A stretch of DNA of 64,000 nucleotides, taken from Bacillota bacterium. Lineage in GTDB: Bacteria > Bacillota > Clostridia > Clostridiales > Clostridiaceae. The position numbers and the translations under genes are program-made. The stretch lies in contig JAJXWH010000001.1 in assembly GCA_021781745.1 (NCBI GenBank), positions 124,001 through 188,000 of the forward strand. Direction: 5' to 3'. Positions 16,596-26,168 of the stretch are shown piece by piece. The notes beneath the pieces are model-generated. The model was not told the DNA's origin. It ran no database searches and was given only the letters and a program-made list of their open reading frames with translations. Position 1 is the stretch's first letter, and each line of letters opens with the position of its first letter.

Positions 16596-16931
16596 AGATG
16601 ATAATTATAAAGCTAAAGTAAATTAAAAATTATGAATTTGTTAAAAAATAGTACTATTTTAATGAATTCATAATTAAGTGTATTAATTTAGTGTTGTATT
16701 TTAAAGATAAAGCTTTAAATATTCATAATATAATCGAAATTGAGAAAAAAAATAAAAAATTTATGGCTAAATTATATTAATTATTCTATAATTAATATAT
16801 AGTTTTTTATAAATAGTACAAGCTGTAAAATTAATACATATATTATTGGTTTTTGGAAAATGGAAAAGAATTGGATTACAAGCGGTTTTTATGTTTATGC
16901 AAAAAAATGAATAAATGTGAGGATGTGAATT
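16596..16931 (+). promoter_or_regulatory. Long flgB leader with a weak sigma-28-like site
   Basis: This stretch of 336 bp has no gene. It is AT-rich. TAAA at 16716-16719 followed 15 bp later by CGAAAT resembles a sigma-28 site with a short spacer, so the operon might have a second promoter that bypasses the riboswitch. The evidence for it is weak. The ribosome binding site of flgB (GTGAGGATG) is at the right end. Confidence 0.3.
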
Positions 16932-17330
16932 ATGGGAATACAATCTATTAGTAGTGATGCTACTTATGATTTAATTAAAAATGGTATTAAGGCATCAGAT
17001 ATTAGAGCTAAAGCAATTGCTAATAATATGGCAAACGTAAATACAAAAGATTATAAGAGATTTAATGTTGTTTTTGAAGAAAACTTGAAAGATGAAAATT
17101 CTTCAGATTTTGAATTGAAGAGAACTAATGCTGCTCATTTTGCTGGCAGCAATTCTAATGAAGATAACATATCAATTGAACGAGATACAAGTACTAGTAT
17201 GAGAAGCGATGGTAATAATGTTGATTTAGACATTGAAAAGGTCAATCAAGCTGCCAATACACTAAAGTATAATGCTTTAATAACTAGCATAAATAACAGA
17301 TTTAATAATTTGAAAATGGTTATGAAATAA
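16932..17330 (+). CDS. flgB: Flagellar basal-body rod protein FlgB
   Basis: The protein has 132 residues, the usual FlgB length. The rod-protein N-terminal motif is present as AIANNMANVNTKDYKRF. The C-terminal helix ends with ALITSINNRFNNLKMVMK. FlgB is a proximal rod subunit exported by the flagellar secretion system. It is the first gene of the operon and sits behind the c-di-GMP riboswitch. The spacing to flgC is only 12 bp. Confidence 0.95.
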   Translation: MGIQSISSDATYDLIKNGIKASDIRAKAIANNMANVNTKDYKRFNVVFEENLKDENSSDFELKRTNAAHFAGSNSNEDNISIERDTSTSMRSDGNNVDLDIEKVNQAANTLKYNALITSINNRFNNLKMVMK

Positions 17331-17342
17331 GGAGGATTATGA

Positions 17343-17750
17343 ATGAATGCATTTAGTGCTATGCAAATAAGCGCAACAGGTCTTTCGGCTGAGAGATTAA
17401 GAATGGATACTATAGCATCTAATATGGCAAATGCGAATACAACAAGGAGTGCTGATGGGTCTGGGCCATATGTTAGAAAAATAGCTGTTTTTCAAGAAGC
17501 TCTTGATGCCAACAAAGATATGGCTGGAGTTAAAGCGGTAAAAATAGAAAAAGACCCATCACCCTTAAGAAAAGTATATGATCCTACCAATCCTGATGCA
17601 GATACAAATGGATATGTTACAATGCCAAATGTTAATGTATTAAATGAGATGGCTGATATGATGGTTTCAACTAGATCCTATGAAGCTAATGTTGATACTT
17701 TAAATGCCTTGAAAAGTATGTTTTCAAAAGCATTGGAGATTGGAAAGTAA
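17343..17750 (+). CDS. flgC: Flagellar basal-body rod protein FlgC
   Basis: The protein has 135 residues. The N-terminal rod motif is [17 protein letters not shown]. The C-terminal signature [24 protein letters not shown] is typical of FlgC. It forms the proximal rod with FlgB and FlgF. AAGGAGGATTATGA precedes the start, and fliE follows after 17 bp, in the standard order. Confidence 0.95.
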   Translation: MNAFSAMQISATGLSAERLRMDTIASNMANANTTRSADGSGPYVRKIAVFQEALDANKDMAGVKAVKIEKDPSPLRKVYDPTNPDADTNGYVTMPNVNVLNEMADMMVSTRSYEANVDTLNALKSMFSKALEIGK

Positions 17751-17767
17751 AGAGAAGGAGAGTAATA

Positions 17768-18088
17768 ATGAGGATAGAGGATAATTTTTTAAGAAGTGAG
17801 GCTTTGTTCAATAATAAATTTTTAAAAAGTGACAATAACGACAAAAGTACTGAAACGAGTACATCAAATGTTAGTTTTGGAGATGTACTTAAAAGTTATG
17901 TAGATGATACAAATAATAAAATGACGCAGTCTGATTCAGCAACAACCAGCTTTATTAAAGGAGATGACGTTAGTATTGATGATGTAATGATTAAAAATCA
18001 AGAGGCTAGTTTAAGTCTTCAATTTTTAACTCAAACTAGAGATAAATTACTTGATGGGTACAATCAATTGATTAAGACGCAGTTGTAG
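17768..18088 (+). CDS. fliE: Flagellar hook-basal body protein FliE
   Basis: The protein has 106 residues. The C-terminal conserved region is VMIKNQEASLSLQFLTQTRDKLLDGY, the FliE signature. The N-terminal third is low complexity. FliE joins the MS ring (FliF) to the rod, and its gene lies between flgC and fliF as in other clostridia and bacilli. A GAGAAGGAGAG ribosome binding site precedes the ATG. Confidence 0.93.
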   Translation: MRIEDNFLRSEALFNNKFLKSDNNDKSTETSTSNVSFGDVLKSYVDDTNNKMTQSDSATTSFIKGDDVSIDDVMIKNQEASLSLQFLTQTRDKLLDGYNQLIKTQL

Positions 18089-18114
18089 TCGAGTAGGGCG
18101 AGGAGAGTTAAAAA

Positions 18115-19683
18115 ATGATAAAACTTTTAGAAAAGGTTAAGGGGCTTTTGGAAAAGTTTAAATCCCAAAATAGGCGGATTAAAATAGCAATAGTAATAGC
18201 ATCTTTATCAATTATTATTGCTATTATAAGCGGAATTATATATTCTTCGTTGAATAAATATGAAATTTTATTTTCTAATCTTGACTCAAATAATGCGCAG
18301 ACAGTAATGAATAGTTTAAATGCACAAAAAATTGATGCTAGGTTAGATAGTAGTACTAATACTATTTCTGTCCCTAAAAGTCAAGTTGATAAGCTTAGAT
18401 TAGAATTGGCACCAGAGTTAACAACTGAAAGCAAGGGCTATGAGCTTATGGATGAAGGAAGTTCCTTTGGTATGACAGATGAGGAATTTGCCATTAAAAA
18501 AGTTAGGATGGAAGAGGGCGAATTGGAGAAGACAATAAAAAGTTTCCCACAAGTCCAAGATGCCAGAGTACATATTACAGAAGCAAAAGATTCGGTTTTT
18601 ACAAAGGACGCTCAACCAGGTAAAGCAGCAGTTTATTTGAAATTTAAAAATGGTCAGACGATCAGTGAAGATCAAGTTAAAGCGATAGTTGCATTAGTAT
18701 CAGGAGCTACTGAAAACATTCCTAGAGAGAACATAGATGTAATAGATGACAAGATGAATTTACTTACTAAGGATATTAATTCTGATCAAAATAATTCAGT
18801 AAGCACAGAAGCTATATCAAAACAACAAAGTGCAGAAAAAGCTTATGAAGATAAGCTTGAAAAGGCTATTGTTGATCTATTGGAACCAATAGTTGGGAAA
18901 GATAAAGTTAAAGCAACAGTTAATGCTAATTTAGATTTTGATTCAACACAAAAAACACAAACGGTAGTAGATCCCAATAAAGTAATTGTAAGTCAAGAGA
19001 ATTCAAAAGAAGCAAATACTTCAGGAACTGGAGCGAATAGTCAAAGTCCTGTAGATAATAACATGAGTAATCAAATTACCAACACGACTACCAATAATAA
19101 TTCTAATTCTAGTAAAGAAGACCAAAAGACTAATTATGAAGTTGGAAAAACTGAATCAAAAGTTATAAGTGCACCAGGAGAGGTTAAAAGACTTACAGCA
19201 TCTGTTATGATTGATGGAAACTTAGATGCGGCAACACAGCAAACACTTCAAGATGCAGTAGGAAATGCAATTGGATTAGATAAACTTAGAGGTGATCAAG
19301 TTTCAATTGTTGGAATGGCATTTGATACATCTGCACAAGATCAGGCTAAAGCAGAATTAGATGCAATGAATGCACAGGCTGCAACAGACAGTAAGAATAG
19401 AATGATGATTATTGCTGGAGTTTTAGGTGCAGTACTGTTAGGATTAATTATTTTCTTGATTTCTAGAAGAAGAAGGAAGAAGAAGGTAGGAAATCAACAA
19501 TTGATAAATACATTAATAGATGACAGCATAATACCTAAGGAACCAGATAACTTTGATCCAATAGAATTTGAGGTTAAAACTCAAAAGTCTCATTTAGAAG
19601 ATGAGATTAAGAAGTACGCAACAGAAAAACCAGAGCAAGTTGTAGAAATAATCAAGTCATGGTTGACTGAAAATGAGAGGTGA
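18115..19683 (+). CDS. fliF: Flagellar MS-ring protein FliF
   Basis: The protein has 522 residues. One membrane segment (IAIVIASLSIIIAIISGIIY) is near the N-terminus and a second near residue 440 (MIIAGVLGAVLLGLIIFLIS) precedes a basic stretch. Between them are the YscJ/FliF ring-building domains and an Asn/Ser/Thr-rich linker. The C-terminal 50 residues form the FliG-binding tail. FliF builds the MS ring in the cytoplasmic membrane, the base of the export apparatus and motor. Its stop lies 5 bp before the preferred fliG start, so translation is probably coupled. Confidence 0.95.
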   Translation: MIKLLEKVKGLLEKFKSQNRRIKIAIVIASLSIIIAIISGIIYSSLNKYEILFSNLDSNNAQTVMNSLNAQKIDARLDSSTNTISVPKSQVDKLRLELAPELTTESKGYELMDEGSSFGMTDEEFAIKKVRMEEGELEKTIKSFPQVQDARVHITEAKDSVFTKDAQPGKAAVYLKFKNGQTISEDQVKAIVALVSGATENIPRENIDVIDDKMNLLTKDINSDQNNSVSTEAISKQQSAEKAYEDKLEKAIVDLLEPIVGKDKVKATVNANLDFDSTQKTQTVVDPNKVIVSQENSKEANTSGTGANSQSPVDNNMSNQITNTTTNNNSNSSKEDQKTNYEVGKTESKVISAPGEVKRLTASVMIDGNLDAATQQTLQDAVGNAIGLDKLRGDQVSIVGMAFDTSAQDQAKAELDAMNAQAATDSKNRMMIIAGVLGAVLLGLIIFLISRRRRKKKVGNQQLINTLIDDSIIPKEPDNFDPIEFEVKTQKSHLEDEIKKYATEKPEQVVEIIKSWLTENER

Positions 19684-19688
19684 TAGCT

Positions 19689-20705
19689 ATGGCAAAAGAA
19701 CAAACTCAGTTAACAGGAGTGCATAAAGCAGCAATTTTATTTATAACACTCGGTCCAGAAGCTTCATCGGGAATACTAAAGAAATTGCCAGAAGCTGATA
19801 TTCAGAAGATTACTTATGAAATTGCTAATATTACTTCTGTTACACCAGAACAAAGAGAAGAAATATTAAACGAATTTTTACAAATAAATAAAGCCAGAGA
19901 CTATATTATCGAAGGTGGTATGGACTACGCTAAGACATTATTATCAAAGGCATTAGGAAGCCAAAGAGCTAGTGAAATATTAGAAAAGGTATCAGAAGCT
20001 ACTGCTCAATATAGACCTTTTTCAATTGCAAGAAAGGCAGATTCTCATCAATTATTAAACGTAATTATATCAGAACAGCCACAAACTATAGCGTTAATAC
20101 TATGTTACCTTCAACCAGATAAAGCTGCGCAGGTTATGGCAGAACTTCCAGAAGAAACTCAAAGTGAAGTTGCTTATAGAATAGCAACTATGAATAATAC
20201 GTCCCCTATGGTAATCAAGGAAATTGAATCAGTCCTTGAAAGTAAGCTGTCTTCTGTCGTAAGAACTGAAATGACAAGCCTAGGCGGAGTAGAGACATTA
20301 GTTAATATCTTAAATGCAGTTGATAGGACAACTGAGAAGAATATTACTGAGAGCTTAGAAAGAGAAGATGCTGAACTTGCTGATAAAGTTAAGAGTTCAA
20401 TGTTTGTATTTGAAGATATTGTTTCTCTTGATGATGTATCTATCCAAAGAATTCTTAGAGAAGTTGAAGTTTCTGACCTTGCACTTGCTCTTAAGGGATG
20501 TTCTGATGAAGTTGCTAACAGTATTTACAGAAATCAATCAAAGAGAGCTGCGGCTTCATTGAAGGAAGATATGGAATTCTTAGGTCCAGTAAGACTTATG
20601 GATGTTGAAAAAGCACAGCAAAAGATTGTTTCAGTTATTAGAAGGTTAGATGATGCTAACGAAATCATCATTTCAAGAGGTGGAGAAGATGCAATCATCA
20701 TATAA
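19689..20705 (+). CDS. fliG: Flagellar motor switch protein FliG
   Basis: The ATG at 19689 follows GAGGTG by 7 bp; an in-frame GTG 9 bp upstream overlaps fliF and is less likely. The protein has 338 residues, the usual length, and is alpha-helical throughout. It has the N-terminal GVHKAAILFITLGPEA, a middle armadillo-like domain, and the C-terminal charged helix (FVFEDIVSLDDVSIQRILREV) that meets the stator. FliG forms the top of the C-ring. Its partners FliM and FliN are not encoded in this window. Confidence 0.95.
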   Translation: MAKEQTQLTGVHKAAILFITLGPEASSGILKKLPEADIQKITYEIANITSVTPEQREEILNEFLQINKARDYIIEGGMDYAKTLLSKALGSQRASEILEKVSEATAQYRPFSIARKADSHQLLNVIISEQPQTIALILCYLQPDKAAQVMAELPEETQSEVAYRIATMNNTSPMVIKEIESVLESKLSSVVRTEMTSLGGVETLVNILNAVDRTTEKNITESLEREDAELADKVKSSMFVFEDIVSLDDVSIQRILREVEVSDLALALKGCSDEVANSIYRNQSKRAAASLKEDMEFLGPVRLMDVEKAQQKIVSVIRRLDDANEIIISRGGEDAIII

Positions 20706-21477
20706 CTATAGCTTAATAAAAAAGGGTGTAGCAAAACAAGGTGACAGTAAAGTTATTTCAACAGAATATGTAAGTACTAAACCATTAGTTGGAGAAATTA
20801 ATAAAGGAACTGAGGAAGATAATGCTATAAAATTCCCTCAAATTGATCCAGAAGAACTATTAAAACGCTACGAAGATATTGGACATAGAATAATTCAAGA
20901 TGCAAAGAAAGAAGGACAAGTTATCGCTTTAAGAGCTCAAATGGATGCGAATGTTGCTGAAAAAGAAGCTTATGAAAAAGGTTATGCACAAGGCATTGAG
21001 AATGGATATGATGATGGATTTAAGAAGGCATATGAAGAAACCATTGAGGCCGCAAAAGTAGAAGCGGCAGAAATTATAAATAAAGCAGAACAGCTTTTAA
21101 AATCAGCTCATGAGAATTATGAAAAATATTTAGAAGACAAAAAAGTTGAAGTAATAAAATTGGCATTAGAAATAGCTGAAAGTATTACAAAAAAGGAATT
21201 AAGTAAGGAAGAATCTCTAAATTCAATCGTTGAAGAAGCTTTTAAAATTTCAAAAGGAGAAGATAATGTTATTTTAAAAGTAAATTCAATCCATGCTGAA
21301 GAATTAAAGTCTCAAGTTGAAAAATGGAGAGTAGCTTATAGCATAAAAAATGAAATATTTATCATTGAAGATAACTTTATGGAACCAGGAAATGCAATTC
21401 TAGAAAAGTCTAGCGGCATAGTTAAAGTAGGCGTAGAAATTGGCATGGAACAAATACGAAAAGCTTTATTCAGTTAA
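20689..21477 (+). CDS. fliH: Flagellar assembly protein FliH
   Basis: The ATG at 20689 follows AGGTGGAG and overlaps the end of fliG by 17 bp, giving 262 residues; an ATG 39 bp upstream has no comparable site. The glycine-zipper-like run YEKGYAQGIENGYDDGFKKA is typical of FliH, followed by a coiled-coil helix rich in E and K and a V-ATPase E-subunit-like C-terminus. FliH binds and restrains the ATPase FliI and delivers it to the export gate. The intergenic repeat between fliH and fliI is described separately. Confidence 0.92.
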   Translation: MQSSYNYSLIKKGVAKQGDSKVISTEYVSTKPLVGEINKGTEEDNAIKFPQIDPEELLKRYEDIGHRIIQDAKKEGQVIALRAQMDANVAEKEAYEKGYAQGIENGYDDGFKKAYEETIEAAKVEAAEIINKAEQLLKSAHENYEKYLEDKKVEVIKLALEIAESITKKELSKEESLNSIVEEAFKISKGEDNVILKVNSIHAEELKSQVEKWRVAYSIKNEIFIIEDNFMEPGNAILEKSSGIVKVGVEIGMEQIRKALFS

Positions 21478-21562
21478 CAGTTATCAGTTAACAATTAACA
21501 GTTGAGGAATAAATCTGTGTGAAAATAATTGTTAACTGTCCATTGTAAATTGGCAATTGAAA
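21470..21562. repeat. Palindromic AATTGT/TTAACTG intergenic repeat between fliH and fliI
   Basis: The left arm repeats CAGTTAACAG/CAGTTAACAATTAACAGTT; the right arm is AATTGTTAACTG followed by CCATTGTAAATTGGCAATTG. The arms are inverted and separated by about 25 bp. The same motif vocabulary appears at the gaps before flgE, flbD, fliL and hflX. Confidence 0.6.
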
Positions 21563-21575
21563 GGAGTAATTCTGT

Positions 21576-22892
21576 ATGTTAGATTTAGACTTGGATTTTA
21601 ATAGGTTAACTAAAAAAGTCAATACTATATCTACTATATATAGTGAAGGTGTTGTAAAAAAGGTAATAGGATTAACTATTGAAGTACAGGGTATCAAGGC
21701 ATTTGTTGGAGAGCTTTGTGTAATATACAATGAGAGAAATGTACCTATAAATTGTGAGGTTGTAGGATTTAGAGATGAATTTGTAATCTTAATGCCCCTA
21801 GATGAGCTTATAGGAATTTCGCCAGGATGCAGAGTTGTACCTCAACATAAACCATTAAGTGTCAAATGCTCAGATAAGCTTCTTGGTCATATAATTGATG
21901 GACTTGGAAAGTCTTTAGATTGTGAAAATATATCAATAGAAGGTGAAGAATATCCTTTAGAAAATGAAGCTCCAGATCCGTTGAAAAGAAAACGAATTAA
22001 AGAAATAATGCCAACTGGAGTTCGAGCGATTGATGGATTTCTAACTTGTGGTGATGGTCAAAGAATTGGCATATTTGCAGGTAGTGGGGTCGGTAAGAGT
22101 ACAACACTTGGAATGATAGCGAGAGAGGCAAAAGCAGATGTTAATGTAATTGCTCTAATAGGTGAAAGAGGAAGGGAAGTCCTTGAATTTATAGAAAAGG
22201 ACTTAGGCCCAGAAGGAATGAAAAAATCCGTTGTAGTTTGCGCTACCTCAGATAAATCTGCATTAATTAGAATTAAGGGAGCACTAACAGCTACAGCAAT
22301 AGCTGAATATTTTAGAGATAAAGGAAAAAAAGTAATTCTTATGATGGATTCAGTTACGAGATTTGCTATGGCTCAAAGAGAAGTTGGACTTGCTATTGGG
22401 GAGCCGCCAGCAACTAAGGGATATACTCCATCAGTGTTTGCAAAGTTACCTAAGCTTATGGAACGGTCAGGAACATCAGCCGACGGTTCAATAACAGCTT
22501 TTTATACAGTACTTGTTGATGGAGATGATTTTAATGAACCTATAGCAGATGCAGTAAGAGGTATACTAGATGGACATATAGTATTATCAAGAGATTTAGC
22601 TCATAAAAATCATTACCCAGCTATTGATATTTTAAATAGTGTAAGCAGACTTATGAGTCAAATAGCATCTAAGGAACATAAAGAGGCCGCATCTTTAGCA
22701 AGAGATCTTTTAGCAACCTATAAAGATTCTGAGGATTTAATAAATATAGGAGCCTACGTTAAAGGAAGTAATAAAAAAATTGACATGGCGATTGGTTATA
22801 ATGATGTGTTAAATAAGTATTTATGTCAAGGAATAGAAGAGAAATCTAACTTTGAACAGGCTGAAGATGCTTTAATGTCAATGTTTAAATAG
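21576..22892 (+). CDS. fliI: Flagellar export ATPase FliI
   Basis: The protein has 438 residues. The Walker A motif is GIFAGSGVGKST, Walker B is VILMMDSVTRFA, and the family signature PSVFAKLPKLMERSG is present. FliI is the F1-beta-like hexameric ATPase that energises export of rod, hook and filament subunits at the cytoplasmic face. The ATG is preceded by AAAGGAG. FliH, FliI and FliJ are consecutive, matching their complex. Confidence 0.96.
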   Translation: MLDLDLDFNRLTKKVNTISTIYSEGVVKKVIGLTIEVQGIKAFVGELCVIYNERNVPINCEVVGFRDEFVILMPLDELIGISPGCRVVPQHKPLSVKCSDKLLGHIIDGLGKSLDCENISIEGEEYPLENEAPDPLKRKRIKEIMPTGVRAIDGFLTCGDGQRIGIFAGSGVGKSTTLGMIAREAKADVNVIALIGERGREVLEFIEKDLGPEGMKKSVVVCATSDKSALIRIKGALTATAIAEYFRDKGKKVILMMDSVTRFAMAQREVGLAIGEPPATKGYTPSVFAKLPKLMERSGTSADGSITAFYTVLVDGDDFNEPIADAVRGILDGHIVLSRDLAHKNHYPAIDILNSVSRLMSQIASKEHKEAASLARDLLATYKDSEDLINIGAYVKGSNKKIDMAIGYNDVLNKYLCQGIEEKSNFEQAEDALMSMFK

Positions 22893-22972
22893 AAAAGATT
22901 ATTTAATAAATTAAGATATTTATTGATGATCTTAACAATAATTGTTAACTGGATAAAGGGGGAGGTTTAGTT

Positions 22973-23410
22973 TTGGCTGAAAGATTTAAGTTTAGTTTAG
23001 AAAAGCTTCTTGAAATTAGAATAGCCAAAGAAGAAGAATGTAAGAGATTATTTACTGAAAGTCAGAGGCAGAAAATAAAAGTTGAAGAAAATTTAGAAGA
23101 ACTAAAACGAAATTTAGATAAGTATAGTGGTATAGCACCAAATGAAGATGTTGTATATCAAAAATTAAAAAGATATTATGTACAGGGTATTCAAAGTGGA
23201 ATAAAATCAACGGAAAAGAATTTGACTATAATCAGTGAAGATGTTGATAAGAAGAGAAAAGATTTAATTACAAAACAGATGGAAAGAAAAACTGTTGAAA
23301 CCTTAAAAAACAAAAAATATGTATCACATATTAAGGAACAAAATAGATTGGAGCAGATTAATATTGATGAATTAGCTCTATATGCATATGTTAGAAATCA
23401 GCTAACTTAA
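22973..23410 (+). CDS. fliJ: Flagellar export chaperone FliJ
   Basis: The protein has 145 residues, almost entirely coiled coil and rich in K, E and R (FSLEKLLEIRIAKEEE at the N-terminus). The start is TTG behind a very strong GGGGGAGG site. FliJ is the gamma-like stalk of the FliI ATPase and a general export chaperone. The identification rests on size, coiled-coil content and position between fliI and fliK, since FliJ sequence is poorly conserved. The gap before it contains a partial AATTGTTAACTG repeat. Confidence 0.85.
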   Translation: MAERFKFSLEKLLEIRIAKEEECKRLFTESQRQKIKVEENLEELKRNLDKYSGIAPNEDVVYQKLKRYYVQGIQSGIKSTEKNLTIISEDVDKKRKDLITKQMERKTVETLKNKKYVSHIKEQNRLEQINIDELALYAYVRNQLT

Positions 23411-23490
23411 AAAGTTTAATTATCAATTTAAGTAGTAACAGATGCTTTTATGGAATTGAGTGTTAATGTTATTGAAAGGGGGTGAGAAAT

Positions 23491-24834
23491 ATGAGTAAAG
23501 TGGCTAGTACATCGGTTAATTATTCAGAAAATAGTTTTGATTTTTTATCAAAAAGTTACAGTGGTTTATCAACTATCAATAAGAGTAATAATTTTCAAGA
23601 TGTATTAAATAAAAATGTTACGACAAGAGATGATTCAGATAGTTATAATAATTCAATTGAAAATAGTTCAAGTGTACAAAAAAATGATTCTTCAAATAAT
23701 AACGAAGATGATATTAACAAGCTTGATGAATTAAAAGATAAGCTTAATGATTTAGAAAAAGACAGTAAATCTGATTCAAAAGATAATATTAAGGAAATCT
23801 TAAGTGAACTTATGAATTTGCTTCAAAAATTAGGACTTAGTGAAAAAAATATGAATTTAGATGGAAAAGTTAATTCTAATGAACTGCAGGCTGGTATTGA
23901 AAAAATAAATACTAATTTAACTTCAGTTAATGATTTGAATAGTATTACGAAGGAATTAATGGAACTTTTAAAGTCAGACTCGGCTAAGAATGGATTAGAT
24001 ACAGATTCATTAAAATTAATAGAGAAAGTTCTAAATAATTTGAGTGACAAACTTTCAAGCATTAATACTTCATCTGCAGCCACAGCCAAAAATTCTTTAA
24101 AAGATTTAATGGCACAAATATCAAATATTTTAGATAATAAGCAAAATGAAAGTGGAAAAGCTATAGCACTTAAGGATATGTTGAATAAAAATTATTCTCA
24201 AGAGAATAATGGGAATTCTGATGGAAGTGGAAATAATAGTGGTACACTTGAAACTAAAGACGCATCTAAGGAAGATAAATTTTTGAAATCCTTAATTAAT
24301 GATAATAAAGATAATTCTATGGACAAAATAAATTTATTTGCTGCTAGAACTCAGACTATTCAGAATCAAGGAGTAGGTACTGTTAATAATCTTACAGTTA
24401 ATAAAACTACTCTTGTAAGCGACTTAATTAAGGATGTTAAATTTATGACTAATAATAATCTTAATGAATTAACTGTAAAAATAACTCCTGAGAATTTAGG
24501 GGAAATTACCATAAAATTAACTCAGGAAGATGGAGTTATGAAAGCCAACTTGAAGGTTAATTCAAAAGATGCTGCAAACTTGTTATCGCAAAATTTAACT
24601 GACATAAAGACTCATCTTAGCGATCAGAATATAAAAATAGATGAGGTTAACATTGAATTATATCAAGAAGACACTACGTTCTTTAGTAATCAAGGGTCAA
24701 ATAATGGGCTTTCACAAGAACAGCAGAGAAATAGCAGTAGTTTGAGGAATCAGACTGAACAAGGAGCTAATGAAGATAACTTAATAGAAAATGTTCAGGA
24801 AATAAATGATGGAAACATTAATTACTTAGCATAG
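23491..24834 (+). CDS. fliK: Flagellar hook-length control protein FliK
   Basis: The ATG at 23491 sits behind AAAGGGGGTGAG, giving 447 residues; an in-frame GTG 9 bp upstream lies inside that ribosome binding site. The first 300 residues are low complexity, rich in N, S, D and K, as expected of the ruler region. The C-terminal Flg_hook domain (LNELTVKITPENLGEITIKL, then VNIELYQED) is conserved. FliK measures hook length and switches export from hook to filament subunits. It lies 12 bp from flgD, the hook cap gene. Confidence 0.9.
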   Translation: MSKVASTSVNYSENSFDFLSKSYSGLSTINKSNNFQDVLNKNVTTRDDSDSYNNSIENSSSVQKNDSSNNNEDDINKLDELKDKLNDLEKDSKSDSKDNIKEILSELMNLLQKLGLSEKNMNLDGKVNSNELQAGIEKINTNLTSVNDLNSITKELMELLKSDSAKNGLDTDSLKLIEKVLNNLSDKLSSINTSSAATAKNSLKDLMAQISNILDNKQNESGKAIALKDMLNKNYSQENNGNSDGSGNNSGTLETKDASKEDKFLKSLINDNKDNSMDKINLFAARTQTIQNQGVGTVNNLTVNKTTLVSDLIKDVKFMTNNNLNELTVKITPENLGEITIKLTQEDGVMKANLKVNSKDAANLLSQNLTDIKTHLSDQNIKIDEVNIELYQEDTTFFSNQGSNNGLSQEQQRNSSSLRNQTEQGANEDNLIENVQEINDGNINYLA

Positions 24835-24845
24835 GAGGTAAAGAT

Positions 24846-25583
24846 ATGAGTACTACATCAGATGCTCTTAATAATTCGAAAGTTAGTATAAATACTACAG
24901 GATCAACTAGTACTGGAAATAAAATTGTAACATCAACTGGCGGTAGTATGGATAAAAATGCATTTTTAAAGATTTTAGCTGCAGAATTATCTAATTTAGA
25001 TCCTACTCAAAATCAAGATTCTAGTGCATATGTAACTCAAATGGCTCAATTTTCAGAAATAGAGCAGATGAACAATTTAAATTCAACAATGACTCAATCT
25101 TCATATCAGCAGTTAATTGGAAAGGGTGTAGTTGTAACTGATACTGATAGTAGTGGAAATAATTATACTGGAATTGTAAAATCTGTAACTACAGATACAA
25201 GTGGAAGTACTTATTTAGGAGTATTAGTGAATGAAAATGGGACAACTACTACAAAGACATTTAATGCAGCTGATTTATATTCGGTTATAGATTCATCCGA
25301 TTCAACAACCTCATCTCTTAGTACAACTGCATTAAATACTTCTTTTTTGGCAGCTTCGGCACTAAAAGGACAAAAAGCAGTTATATCTACAACTGATAGC
25401 AGTGGGAATTCTGAAGAAGTATCAGGAACAGTTGAAAGTGTATATATAGATAATGGTAAAGTTATGATAAAATTAACTAAAGAAGATGGGACTACTGAGG
25501 AATATCCATATTCATCTATACTAACAACTGGTAACGCTGACTCATCATCAAGTGCATCAACAAGCAGCACAACAACTGCATAG
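24846..25583 (+). CDS. flgD: Flagellar hook capping protein FlgD
   Basis: The protein has 245 residues. The conserved N-terminal region contains DKNAFLKILAAELSNLDP and QMAQFSEIEQMNNLN. The C-terminal half has two Ser/Thr/Asp-rich beta segments beginning with LIGKGVVVT, and the tail is almost all S and T. FlgD forms the scaffold at the hook tip on which FlgE assembles. A TAGGAGG site precedes the ATG. Confidence 0.94.
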   Translation: MSTTSDALNNSKVSINTTGSTSTGNKIVTSTGGSMDKNAFLKILAAELSNLDPTQNQDSSAYVTQMAQFSEIEQMNNLNSTMTQSSYQQLIGKGVVVTDTDSSGNNYTGIVKSVTTDTSGSTYLGVLVNENGTTTTKTFNAADLYSVIDSSDSTTSSLSTTALNTSFLAASALKGQKAVISTTDSSGNSEEVSGTVESVYIDNGKVMIKLTKEDGTTEEYPYSSILTTGNADSSSSASTSSTTTA

Positions 25584-25613
25584 TTGAGTAAGTAACTGTA
25601 TTGGTAGATTAAA

Positions 25614-26006
25614 ATGAATTATAGAGTAATAAATGGTCATGTTTATTCCTATGAGGGCGTGAATCATGTTGAGAATGCAAAAAGTAAAGTTGACTCTAAA
25701 AATGTAAGTAAGTCTAGTAATTTTAAAGAAATTTTAAAAACAACTGTTGATAAAGATAAGGATTTTACTATATCAAAACATGCAGCTTTAAGGTTAAATG
25801 AAATAAATTTTACGGAAGAGGATATGAAAGCTGTTGAAAAAGGATTTGAGATAGCAAAAGATAAAAATTCAAAAAATGCGGTTATGATATACAAAGATAC
25901 TGCTTTAATTGCAAGCATTGAGAATAAAACGATTATTACAGCAGTAAGTAAAGAAAGAGCGAAGGATAACATATTTACAAATATCGATAGTGTAGTAATT
26001 TTATAG
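25614..26006 (+). CDS. Flagellar operon protein (TIGR02530 family)
   Basis: The protein has 130 residues with the family pattern FTISKHAALRLNEINFTEEDM and a C-terminal IITAVSKERAKDNIFTNIDSVVIL. Such proteins are found between flgD and flgE in many Gram-positive flagellar operons. Their exact biochemical role is unsettled, with hook assembly the usual assumption. The ribosome binding site is weak (GGTAG), so expression may depend on translation of flgD 30 bp upstream. Confidence 0.85.
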   Translation: MNYRVINGHVYSYEGVNHVENAKSKVDSKNVSKSSNFKEILKTTVDKDKDFTISKHAALRLNEINFTEEDMKAVEKGFEIAKDKNSKNAVMIYKDTALIASIENKTIITAVSKERAKDNIFTNIDSVVIL

Positions 26007-26017
26007 GCTGGACTTAG

Positions 26018-26102
26018 TTCAGTTAACAGTTAAAAATTTAAGAAATCCAGAAAGGATTTCATCTGCAATTGTAAACTGATAACTGTTAATTGTTAACTGA
26101 TA
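26018..26102. repeat. Palindromic AATTGT/TTAACTG repeat before flgE
   Basis: CAGTTAACAGTT on the left and AACTGATAACTGTTAATTGTTAACTG on the right flank a perfect central hairpin GAAATCC-AGAAA-GGATTTC. It has the same layout as the element before fliL: outer AATTGT/AACTG arms around an inner AAATYC/GRATTT stem. Confidence 0.6.
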
Positions 26103-26168
26103 TACGGGGGCCTAAACTTGCAGAACGATAGAAGCAAGTTAAATAAATGATGATTTGGAGGAAAGTAT